From the NCBI RefSeq assembly GCF_963675305.1, contig NZ_OY776147.1, positions 2,666,001 through 2,730,000 of the forward strand: a stretch of 64,000 nt of DNA, in the 5' to 3' direction. The position numbers and the translations under genes are program-made. Positions within the stretch are counted from its first letter, which is position 1. The number at the start of each line of letters is the position of its first letter. A model generated the notes under the pieces. It did no database searches and was not told the DNA's origin. It saw nothing but the letters and a program-made list of their open reading frames with translations. Of the stretch, positions 8,146 through 17,146 are shown in pieces. Source of the stretch: an uncultured Hyphomonas sp. Lineage in GTDB: Bacteria > Pseudomonadota > Alphaproteobacteria > Caulobacterales > Hyphomonadaceae.

Positions 8146-9570
8146 TCACTCCGCGGGCGGCAGCTCGTAATTCGGGCCCAGCAGGGTTTCCAGGAAGCCC
8201 GGCAGCTGGACATGGTACTGGTCCTGGATCTTGTCGAAGAAACCAAAGAACAGAACGAACCCGACAAAGGCCGGCACGAACCAACGCATCAGGAAGCGCC
8301 AGACATTCATGATGTTGCCCTCGCCGAGCTCCGACGTCAGCATGTCGCGTGACAGAACCCAGCCGGCAAAGATTGCGACCAGCAGGCCGCCCAGCGGCAA
8401 GAGGACGTTGCCTGTGATGAAGTCCATGAAGTCGAGATATTCGGTCGAGAAAATATAGGCTGCACCGACCATCCAGAGCATGAAGCCCACGCCCGTTGCC
8501 GCGCCGAGCCGGGTCACGCCCTGGCGTTCTTCCAGCCAGGAAACCGACACTTCAAGCAGCGAGATCGACGAGGTGAAGGCGGCAAACAGCGCCAGCGCAA
8601 AGAACAGGACCGACATCAGGTATCCGATCGGTCCGAGATTGCCGAGCGCCACCGGCATCGACACGAAGAAGAGGCTCGGGCCGCCTGCCGGATCGAGCCC
8701 GGCGGCAAACACGATCGGGAAGATCGCAAAGCCGGCGATCAGCGCGACGAACGTGTCCGAACCTGCAATGATGACGGAAGATCGCGGGATATTGGTGCCG
8801 CGGTCCAGATAGGCGCCATAGGTGATCATCAGGCCGACCCCGACACCGATGGAGAAGAAGGCCTGGCCGACCGCTTCAAGGAAAGTCTTGAAGCCGACAT
8901 CTTCCCATTTGGGCTGGAACAGGAAGGCAAATGTCTCTCCGGCATTGCCGCGCGACAGGGAGAAACCCACGATGACCAGGAGGATCACGAAGAAGGCCGG
9001 CATCAGAACGCTGGCTGCTTTCTCAATGCCGCCTTTCACACCCCGGCCAACGATCGCGATATTTGCAATGATGAAGGCCGCCAGCAGCGCCAGCATGTAC
9101 CATTTCGACGCCAGCGCATGCTCGCCCTGCCCGATGACATTGGCGAAATTGCTGCCGGAGCTTGCGGCATCCATGCCGGCAAACCCGTTCTTCATGGCCT
9201 GGATCACAAAGGCCAGCAGCCAGGCGGAGATCACCATGTAGAAGGACAGGATAAAGGTCGCCGTGATCGTGCCGATCCAGCCGACCATGCCCCATCTCTG
9301 GGACTTGCTTTCCGCCCGGGCCAGCGACTCCACGCCTTCCACGGCCGACATGCCGGATTTGCGGCCCATGCCGTATTCCGCCATCAGAACCGGCAAGCCG
9401 ATCAGGATCACGCAGGCAATGTAGATCAGGATGAAGGCGCCGCCGCCATTCTCACCAGCGGTGTATGGAAACCGCCAGAAATTGCCGAGTCCGACCGAAG
9501 AACCAACGGCAGCCATGATGAACCCGAAGCGCGAGCTCCAAGTGTCTGCCTTGCGGGCGATTGTTGCCAT
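8146..9570 (-). CDS. Sodium-dependent transporter, neurotransmitter:sodium symporter (NSS/SNF) family
   Basis: Inner-membrane Na+-coupled transporter, probably for an amino acid, 474 aa. The first helix carries the NSS signature SRFGFIMAAVGSSVGLGNFW followed by RFPYTAGENGGGAF, where the unwound region binds Na+ and substrate. About eleven hydrophobic helices follow; SWLEER in the middle and a tail with short helices are typical of bacterial LeuT/MhsT relatives. Ribosome site GAGGGAAGT precedes the ATG at 9570. Just upstream is a parS-like palindrome. Substrate cannot be told. Confidence 0.92.
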   Translation of the reverse strand: MATIARKADTWSSRFGFIMAAVGSSVGLGNFWRFPYTAGENGGGAFILIYIACVILIGLPVLMAEYGMGRKSGMSAVEGVESLARAESKSQRWGMVGWIGTITATFILSFYMVISAWLLAFVIQAMKNGFAGMDAASSGSNFANVIGQGEHALASKWYMLALLAAFIIANIAIVGRGVKGGIEKAASVLMPAFFVILLVIVGFSLSRGNAGETFAFLFQPKWEDVGFKTFLEAVGQAFFSIGVGVGLMITYGAYLDRGTNIPRSSVIIAGSDTFVALIAGFAIFPIVFAAGLDPAGGPSLFFVSMPVALGNLGPIGYLMSVLFFALALFAAFTSSISLLEVSVSWLEERQGVTRLGAATGVGFMLWMVGAAYIFSTEYLDFMDFITGNVLLPLGGLLVAIFAGWVLSRDMLTSELGEGNIMNVWRFLMRWFVPAFVGFVLFFGFFDKIQDQYHVQLPGFLETLLGPNYELPPAE

Positions 9571-9594
9571 ACTTCCCTCTCCCCAGGGTATAAT

Positions 9595-9608
9595 GTTTCG
9601 CGCGAAAC
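9595..9608. promoter_or_regulatory. 14-bp perfect palindrome GTTTCGCGCGAAAC, parS-like
   Basis: It lies 25 bp upstream of the NSS transporter start. The outer arms GTTTC/GAAAC match the ParB-binding parS consensus, while the centre is GCGC instead of ACGT. It could instead be an operator for the transporter gene. Confidence 0.4.
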
Positions 9609-9652
9609 TATAGGCGGTGAAACAAAAATCAACGCCATATGCTGCGTCAGGG

Positions 9653-10876
9653 TCAGAACAACCCCGTTGTATTGAGTTTGTCGTCGCGATGCAGATAGGC
9701 CGAAAGGATCAGGCCGAAACACGACATCGCTGTGAGCATGGCTGTGCCACCGTATGAGATAAGAGGCAATGGCATGCCCACCACTGGCAACAGGCCAAGC
9801 ACCATGGCGACGTTGAACACGACGTAGAAGGCAACCGTCGCCGTCGCCCCCGCTGCCGCATAACGGCCGAAACTGCTGGCAGACTGGAAAGCCGTGTAGA
9901 GCGACCAGCCGAGCAGGATGGCGAAGCCGACCAGGATGGCCGTCGCGCCAAGGAAGCCGAATTCCTCGGCAATCACGGTCAGAATGAAATCCGTGTGTTG
10001 CTCCGGCACATAGTCCTGCTGGGACTGGATGCCCTGCAGCCAGCCCTTCCCGTTCAGACCGCCGGCGCCGATGGCAATTTTTGCCTGCTCGATCTGGTAG
10101 CTTTCACCCAGTGAGGTCGACGCGCCGCTGGACCCGAACAATTGCGCCAGGAACGTGTCCACGCGCCCGCGCTGATAGGGCTCCAGCACGAACTGGTAGA
10201 CCGGCCAGACCGCCGCCACGGCCGCACCGATCCCGGCCAGGATGACCCGCCCCGACAGGCCGGCCAGGAAAACGACCACACCGCCGGACGCGACAATCGC
10301 AAGCGCGGTACCCAGGTCTGGCTGGAGGAAGACGAGCGCGGCCGGGATCAGGATAATCACCGCCGCGCCAATATGAATGAAGAAACGGGACCCGTTCGCC
10401 CCCAGCATCCCGTGATAATAGCGTGCAAGCGCCAGCGTCACGGCAAGCTTGGCAAATTCCGAGGGCTGGACGGCAACCGGGCCAATCTTCAGCCAGCGCT
10501 GTGCCCCGCCGCCCATGACGCCAAAGAACTCCACTGCCAACAACAGCAATATGGTTCCGGCATAAGCCAGCCAGGACAAATTCATCCACCAGGACAATGG
10601 CAGCATTGCCAGCGCGATCATGATGCCGAAGCAGATGATGAAGCGGATCAGCTGAAGCTTCCACAAATGCTGTTCGGCCGGGTTGGTGAAGGTCGAGGAG
10701 TAGAGCATCGCGATGCCGATCAGCGCCATCGCGACGATCAGCAGGATGAAGCCCCAGGGCAGCCGCGCCATCTTGCCCAGCAGGCCGGACGACGTGCCGT
10801 CAAAATTGAGCGACCGGGCAGTCCGCGTGCGCGCTTCCCCCCGGCTGTAGCCGCTGAAGCTGCCATCGCGGCTCAT
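9653..10876 (-). CDS. rodA: Rod-shape SEDS peptidoglycan glycosyltransferase RodA
   Basis: Inner-membrane polymerase of lateral-wall peptidoglycan, 407 aa, working with PBP2. About ten hydrophobic helices are visible. SEDS marks include QPSEFAKLAVTLALARYY and LQPDLGTALAIVASGGVVVF, with the Asp of the essential loop, and the C-terminal GMPLPLISYGGTAML. Its ATG at 10876 overlaps the mrdA stop by 4 nt, so it is the last gene of the mreB-mreC-mreD-mrdA-rodA operon. Confidence 0.95.
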   Translation of the reverse strand: MSRDGSFSGYSRGEARTRTARSLNFDGTSSGLLGKMARLPWGFILLIVAMALIGIAMLYSSTFTNPAEQHLWKLQLIRFIICFGIMIALAMLPLSWWMNLSWLAYAGTILLLLAVEFFGVMGGGAQRWLKIGPVAVQPSEFAKLAVTLALARYYHGMLGANGSRFFIHIGAAVIILIPAALVFLQPDLGTALAIVASGGVVVFLAGLSGRVILAGIGAAVAAVWPVYQFVLEPYQRGRVDTFLAQLFGSSGASTSLGESYQIEQAKIAIGAGGLNGKGWLQGIQSQQDYVPEQHTDFILTVIAEEFGFLGATAILVGFAILLGWSLYTAFQSASSFGRYAAAGATATVAFYVVFNVAMVLGLLPVVGMPLPLISYGGTAMLTAMSCFGLILSAYLHRDDKLNTTGLF

Positions 10877-12807
10877 GTCGGCGTGCCTTCTTTATCGGAC
10901 CGGTCGATGGACGCGCTCTTCGTCCATGCCGGCTTGCGGCCGCTATTGGTGCGGATGGCGTGTGCGAGAATATCGCGGGCGACCGGCGCGGCGGTGCGCG
11001 AGCCGCCCTCCCCGTGCTCAACGACGACGGAAATCGCATATTTCGGATTGTCGGCCGGGGCATAGGCAACAAACAGGGCGTGGTCACGCAGCTCACGCTC
11101 AATGTCCTGCCCCTTTCGCACACCCGTGGCACGTTCAGCGGCCGTAATGCGGCGAACCTGCGCCGTGCCTGTCTTGCCCGCGAGGCGCGGGCCGCCGAGC
11201 CCCAAATCGCCGGAGCTACGTGCCGTGCCGCCCCATTCGGACGTCACGCCATACATGCCCGACTTCATCATTTTCATGATTTCCGGGTCGAGCGGCGCAT
11301 CCAGCACATGATCGTCCGGATCCTGCGGTCCGACACCGATCAGCTTGGGTTTCAGCGAATGGCCTTCGGTGGCGATCCGGGCGGTCATCAGCGCCAGCTG
11401 CAGCGGCGTGACCCCGAGCTGGCCCTGCCCGATGCCGAAATTCAGCGTTTCGCCCTCATACCAGGGCTCCTTGCGGACCCGCATCTTCCATTCCGGATCA
11501 GGCACCAGGCCGCCGCGCGCACCGGTCATGCCGAGCGACCAGGCCTGGCCGAAACCGAATTTGTGCGCCGTATCTGCAATGGCCTGCGCCCCGGCCCGGC
11601 GCGCGATCTCATAGAAATAGACGTCGCACGAGCCCTTGATGCCGCCGTGCAGATCCACCGTTCCGTGGCCGCCCTTTTTCCAGCAATGCCACGTGCGGTT
11701 CCCGAAATGGTAGTAGCCGTTGCAGTGCACCTTGTCCGTCGGCTTGATCGCGCCGGTTTCCAGCGCCGCCGTTGCGACGACCATCTTGAAGGTCGACCCT
11801 GGCGGATAGACCCCGCCATGCGCACGCGGATAGAGCGGCGCACGGGAATCATCCCGCAGGGCGGCATAGTCCGTGCCGGAAATCCCGTTGACGAAATCAT
11901 TGGGGTCAAAGGCCGGCGTCGACACCATGGCCAGGACATCGCCGCTTTCGATCTCGACGACCACGGCTGCGCCGCTTTCGCCTTCAAACCGCTCAATCGC
12001 GACCCGCTGCAGGTCCATGTCGATCGTGACGAACAGGTCCTTGCCGGCTTCCGGCGCGAGGCGTTCATCCGGAATCTGATCGATGACCCGTCCGGCCGCA
12101 TTGGTGACCAGCTTCTTGAAGCCCGGCTTTCCGCGCAGCCATTCTTCGGCGAAGCGCTCCATCCCCTGCCGCCCGGTCCGCATGTCAGGATGCCGGAACA
12201 TCCGCTCGATGGTCGTGGCTTCGTCGACTGTCTTGCCTTCGGTCAGGCGTTCCAGATCGTCCTGGCTGGCTCGGGCAACATAGCCCAGAACGTGCGCAAA
12301 ATCCCGGCCGCGCGGATAGGACCGGGTCAGGGCCATCTCCACCTGGACACCCGGCAGTTCCACAGCGTGGACATTCATCCGGGCGAAGTCTTCATAGGAA
12401 AGCTCGTTCGCCACGATGACAGGCAGGAACGCCGCACGGCGCAGGCGGGCGCGCTGGATATCCTCCATCACGCGCTCAACCCGGGAATCCGAAATTTCGA
12501 TCAGCTTGGCGATGCTGGCAATGGTCGCGGCGGGGTCGTCGAGCTGTTCCGGAATGACGGTGACGCGTCCGGCCCGGCGGTGCGATGCGAGTGGCTTGCC
12601 GAAACGATCGAGAATCCGCCCCCGCTGCGGCGGAGCGAGTTCCAGCTTGATGTGGTTCTCATTCGCCAGCTTGTCGTATTTCTTGCCTTCCAGGATCTGC
12701 AGCTGGAACAGGCGCGCGACGAGGCCAGCCCACACGACGCCTCCGCCGACACCTGCCATCAGCATGCGCCGGGAGAATTCCTGGTCGGGGTTGAAGCTCT
12801 TGCTCAT
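10873..12807 (-). CDS. mrdA: Penicillin-binding protein 2 (transpeptidase MrdA)
   Basis: Class B PBP of 644 aa, the cross-linking partner of RodA in side-wall synthesis. It has an N-terminal membrane anchor (about residues 17-32), a pedestal/dimer domain and the transpeptidase domain. The catalytic SxxK is STFK with Ser338, followed by SCD in the place of SxN and AGKTGTAQV for KTG. The start overlaps the mreD stop by 4 nt and its stop overlaps the rodA start. Confidence 0.95.
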   Translation of the reverse strand: MSKSFNPDQEFSRRMLMAGVGGGVVWAGLVARLFQLQILEGKKYDKLANENHIKLELAPPQRGRILDRFGKPLASHRRAGRVTVIPEQLDDPAATIASIAKLIEISDSRVERVMEDIQRARLRRAAFLPVIVANELSYEDFARMNVHAVELPGVQVEMALTRSYPRGRDFAHVLGYVARASQDDLERLTEGKTVDEATTIERMFRHPDMRTGRQGMERFAEEWLRGKPGFKKLVTNAAGRVIDQIPDERLAPEAGKDLFVTIDMDLQRVAIERFEGESGAAVVVEIESGDVLAMVSTPAFDPNDFVNGISGTDYAALRDDSRAPLYPRAHGGVYPPGSTFKMVVATAALETGAIKPTDKVHCNGYYHFGNRTWHCWKKGGHGTVDLHGGIKGSCDVYFYEIARRAGAQAIADTAHKFGFGQAWSLGMTGARGGLVPDPEWKMRVRKEPWYEGETLNFGIGQGQLGVTPLQLALMTARIATEGHSLKPKLIGVGPQDPDDHVLDAPLDPEIMKMMKSGMYGVTSEWGGTARSSGDLGLGGPRLAGKTGTAQVRRITAAERATGVRKGQDIERELRDHALFVAYAPADNPKYAISVVVEHGEGGSRTAAPVARDILAHAIRTNSGRKPAWTKSASIDRSDKEGTPT

Positions 12808-13355
12808 GACGCCTGCCCTGGCGTCTCACCCGGCCTGCGGCCAAGATCGAACACTTTGTGGATCAGCGCATAAAGCAGGCCTGTCGTCAGCATGGCCGCG
12901 ACCAACGGCAGAAGGCGGACCGGATGGTCTTCCAGCGTCGACGCCATCAGCCAGAGCAGCAGGAACGCCCCTGCAAACAGGAGCGTCGTCGCGATGATGG
13001 CGATCAACGGTTCATTGGTGACATCAAACTCTGACGAAATTGCCGTGCTGGCAGCATAGGTCATCAGATTGACGACCTCGAAGCTTCCCATCGGCGCGTG
13101 GAAGATGACATCCTGAATGGCGCCGAACACGATCAGGATAATCATGGGACGGATGGAAAGGCCGACCCGTCCCCAGCCGACCGCACCCCAGAGGGCTGCG
13201 TGAGGCCAGGCAAAGGACAGGCCGAAAATATCGTTCCGGGTCAGGCCGAACAGGCCGACCGTTGCGATCAGGAAGGATCCGAACAGCAGGCGCGGTGTCG
13301 GGCCCGATTTTGCCCAGAGGCTCTGCCTGCGCCGGGTCAGGAAGGAAGCCGGCAT
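12804..13355 (-). CDS. mreD: Rod shape-determining membrane protein MreD
   Basis: 183 aa with five or six hydrophobic helices, consistent with MreD, the poorly conserved integral-membrane member of the elongasome. The identification rests on topology, the DVIFHAPMGSFEVVNL segment and its position between mreC and mrdA, with a 1-nt overlap to mreC and a 4-nt overlap to mrdA. Confidence 0.88.
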   Translation of the reverse strand: MPASFLTRRRQSLWAKSGPTPRLLFGSFLIATVGLFGLTRNDIFGLSFAWPHAALWGAVGWGRVGLSIRPMIILIVFGAIQDVIFHAPMGSFEVVNLMTYAASTAISSEFDVTNEPLIAIIATTLLFAGAFLLLWLMASTLEDHPVRLLPLVAAMLTTGLLYALIHKVFDLGRRPGETPGQAS

Positions 13356-14233
13356 CAGCGGCGCGCCCCCTGCGTCGGGCTGGCAGATGTGCCGTCTTCA
13401 AGCGCAGGCAGGTCTCCGGCGGATATCGGCCGTTCGACGGTCGGTGGCGGGATCAGCTGGACATAGCCGGAAGAGCCATCGCTCATGGCATATTTGACGC
13501 GCCAGTCATTGCCGGACTTCTGAACGTCGCCCACCACAAGGCCACGCGGATAGGCACCGCCTTCCGAGGAGGTCAGGATCCGCTCGCCTTCAATAAAGTC
13601 GCTGCGTTCCGGCAGGTCCGTCAGCGTGCCAGAACTCGTCGAACCGCCCTGCATGATGGCGTGCACGCCGGAGACTTCCCCGATCACCGGTACGCGGCTG
13701 TTGAAGTCGGTGACCAGCAGGATGCGCGAAGAGCGTTCGCCGAGCTGGATCACCCGGCCGACGAGGCCGCCTTCATTCATTGCAACAGACCCCGGCTCAA
13801 CCCCCTGAGAGCGGCCGGCATTGGCCAGAAGCGTCTGCGCGAACGGGCCTTCACTCTCGGAAGTCACCCGCGCCGTGACACCGCGCGCCGGCGGTTCGCC
13901 GAGCAGATTGAGGATTTCCTCATAGGCTTCCAGACGGTCGGCCATGGATATGGCTGCGGCCTTGTATCGGGAGAGGTCGCGCACCTCAGCTTCCAGTTCG
14001 CGGATGCGCTGTTCCTGCGCCGCGCGGCCTGTCAGCCGGGCCCACAGGCCGATCTGTTCCCCGCCGCCGAGGCGGTCCCCCACGGACGCGCGGACGGGGT
14101 TGAAAAACTGGCTGATTTGCGGGGCGGATTGGGCAATGATGAGCGCCGCGAACCCGAAAATGAGCACACCAAGGACGAGGCGCTTGGGAGAGCGCCGGAC
14201 GCCTTTCTGAGCTGACCGGCCCGAACGTGCCAT
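13355..14233 (-). CDS. mreC: Rod shape-determining protein MreC
   Basis: 292 aa bitopic periplasmic scaffold that links MreB to PBP2. There is one N-terminal transmembrane helix (about residues 17-37), then a coiled coil (about 70-110), then the beta-rich MreC core (RVTSESEGPFAQTLLANAGR and LVTDFNSRVPVIGEVSGVHA). The C-terminal tail is Pro-rich. It lies 38 bp downstream of mreB and overlaps mreD. Confidence 0.92.
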   Translation of the reverse strand: MARSGRSAQKGVRRSPKRLVLGVLIFGFAALIIAQSAPQISQFFNPVRASVGDRLGGGEQIGLWARLTGRAAQEQRIRELEAEVRDLSRYKAAAISMADRLEAYEEILNLLGEPPARGVTARVTSESEGPFAQTLLANAGRSQGVEPGSVAMNEGGLVGRVIQLGERSSRILLVTDFNSRVPVIGEVSGVHAIMQGGSTSSGTLTDLPERSDFIEGERILTSSEGGAYPRGLVVGDVQKSGNDWRVKYAMSDGSSGYVQLIPPPTVERPISAGDLPALEDGTSASPTQGARR

Positions 14234-14271
14234 ATGGCGGGTCCTCTGGTGTTTCCCTGATTATACCGTCT

Positions 14272-15315
<1,044 letters not shown>

Positions 15316-15401
15316 TTACCGCGCTCTTTTCCTGAGCGGCCAGGCGACAAATCCCGGCGCGCGTGTGTAATTTTCTACACAGCCCCATAACCCCATTGCC
15401 G

Positions 15402-15416
15402 TTAACGCGGCTTTAA
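15402..15416 (-). promoter_or_regulatory. CtrA-type box TTAA-N7-TTAA upstream of mreB
   Basis: TTAA (15402-15405), 7 nt, TTAA (15413-15416); on the - strand it reads TTAA-N7-TTAAC, the full alphaproteobacterial CtrA consensus, pointing at mreB. A weaker site (TTAA-N7-TTAG) lies at 15546-15560. Binding is inferred from the consensus only. Confidence 0.5.
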
Positions 15417-15440
15417 TGCAAGGGACGGCACGCAGATAAA

Positions 15441-15457
15441 CGGAACGATCCGTTCCG
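15441..15457. promoter_or_regulatory. 17-bp inverted repeat upstream of mreB
   Basis: CGGAACG-ATC-CGTTCCG has perfect 7-bp arms around a 3-bp centre. It sits 129-145 bp upstream of mreB, next to the CtrA-type box. No U-tract follows in either direction, so an operator is likelier than a terminator. Confidence 0.4.
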
Positions 15458-15579
15458 GTCTATGATTCCCGTTGCTTTTATTGAAGATTCAAGACCGGGC
15501 CGGATATTGCCACCGCGCGGAACAGAACGGCGCGTACACATATGCTTAACACATCGTTAGCGCCGTTTAACATTCCACT

Positions 15580-17061
15580 CTATGCCGAGGGGATCACCTG
15601 CCAGCTATCCGGATCGAATTCGCGCATGATGGCCGCATATTCGGTTGTCTTGCCGGACCAGTTGTTGGTCACCTTGCCGCTCTCGGTTTTGTACCAGCTG
15701 GCGCAATCTCCCGCCCAGACCGTCTTGCCGAGATCGGCCTGAAGCGTCTCATTATAGGCGCTCATCGCCTCAGGCTTCACATCCAGTGCGGCCACGTCTT
15801 TGTCCGCAATCTGTTCAATCGCCTGGAGGATGTAACCGATTTGCTGCTCCACCATGAGGATGATGGAATTGTGCCCAAGATTGGTGTTAGGCCCATAGAG
15901 CAGGAAGAAGTTCGGGAAACCGGGGACGGCGACCCCCTTGAAGGCTTCCGCGCCGTCTTTCCAGACTTCGTTCAGCGACACCCCTTCCCGGCCATGGACC
16001 TGCATCGGTGTCAGGAATTCGGTCGACTGGAAGCCGGTGGCATAGATGATCACATCGCAGGCATGCTCCACGCCGTCATCGCCAACGACGCCCCGGGGCG
16101 TGATTTCCTTCACCCCTTGACGGATCACCTCGACATTCGGCTGGATCAACGCAGGATAATAATCGTCTGAAATCAGGATACGCTTGCAGCCCGGCTCAAA
16201 GTCCGGCGTCAGCAGGGCGCGCATCTCCGGATCCTTCACCTGGTCTTCCAGATGTTTGAGGCACATCTTCTTCATCGACCTGGCCATACCGTTCTCACCC
16301 TGGTGGAAGGCGGTGAAGCCAAAGTCTGCGAAGGCGCGGATGCGCCAGCGATACCAATTGATCCGCCAGCGCTGGCGGTCGAAGGCGCGCTTGTCGGCTT
16401 CGGTATATTTGCGCTGGCCGCGCGGACGGCACCAGGCGGGCGAGCGCTGGAAACTGATCAGCTTACCGACCTGTTTCTGGATCTCGGGCAGGAACTGGAC
16501 AGCGCTCGGCCCGTTGCCGATGACGCAGACCGTTTTGCCCTTGAGGTCGACAGAGTGATCCCAGCGCGCCGAGTGGAAGGCTGGCCCCTCGAAACTATCC
16601 TTGCCTTCAAAGTCCGGAATTGCGGGAATGTTCAGCTGGCCGAGGCCCGAAATCAGCACATCCGCCGTGTGGCTGGTGCCGTCTGCCTTCGTCAGCGTCC
16701 AGGTCCGGCTGGCGTCGTCATAGCGGCAGTCCGTTATTTCGGTCTTGAAGTGGCAGTGCGGACGCACACCGAACTTGTCCGCGAAGTCTTCGAAATACTG
16801 AAGGATCTGCGGCTGAAGAGACCATTTATAGTTCCAGTCCGGATTGAGATCGAACGAATAGGAATAGAGATGGCTGGGCACATCGCAGCCGCAGCCCGGA
16901 TAGGTATTGTCGCGCCATGTGCCGCCAACACCATCTGATTTTTCGAACAGGTCGATCTGCGTGTAGCCGGCTTGCTTGAGTTTCGCGACTGCAGCCAGTC
17001 CGCTCATGCCCGCGCCAAGCACGGCAATCCGCAGCGACTGATCATCCTTCCCTGATGGCAT
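15580..17061 (-). CDS. Flavin-binding Baeyer-Villiger-type monooxygenase
   Basis: FAD- and NADPH-dependent monooxygenase of 493 aa, probably cytoplasmic. The FAD Rossmann motif is VLGAGMSGLAAVAKL at about residues 14-28; the BVMO fingerprint FxGxxxHxxxW appears as FEGPAFHSARW at about residues 152-162; the second Rossmann motif VIGNGPSAVQ binds NADPH. The typical CDVPSHLYSYSF and YATGF segments are also present. The substrate (a ketone or aldehyde) cannot be predicted. It is a single gene; the 267-bp gap to mreB carries the CtrA-type site. Confidence 0.88.
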   Translation of the reverse strand: MPSGKDDQSLRIAVLGAGMSGLAAVAKLKQAGYTQIDLFEKSDGVGGTWRDNTYPGCGCDVPSHLYSYSFDLNPDWNYKWSLQPQILQYFEDFADKFGVRPHCHFKTEITDCRYDDASRTWTLTKADGTSHTADVLISGLGQLNIPAIPDFEGKDSFEGPAFHSARWDHSVDLKGKTVCVIGNGPSAVQFLPEIQKQVGKLISFQRSPAWCRPRGQRKYTEADKRAFDRQRWRINWYRWRIRAFADFGFTAFHQGENGMARSMKKMCLKHLEDQVKDPEMRALLTPDFEPGCKRILISDDYYPALIQPNVEVIRQGVKEITPRGVVGDDGVEHACDVIIYATGFQSTEFLTPMQVHGREGVSLNEVWKDGAEAFKGVAVPGFPNFFLLYGPNTNLGHNSIILMVEQQIGYILQAIEQIADKDVAALDVKPEAMSAYNETLQADLGKTVWAGDCASWYKTESGKVTNNWSGKTTEYAAIMREFDPDSWQVIPSA

Positions 17062-17146
17062 TCCCTTTTCCTCCGCCTGATCGACTTTTTCTTCGATACT
17101 GGCACGCGGAAGAGGCCGGTCAACCTGTCTCGCAGGGGGAAGCAGA

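Noticed and set aside
10960..12873. Very long open frame on the + strand opposite mrdA (637 codons)
   Set aside because: It is the antisense shadow of a conserved PBP2 gene; high GC produces long spurious frames, and no domain is recognisable.
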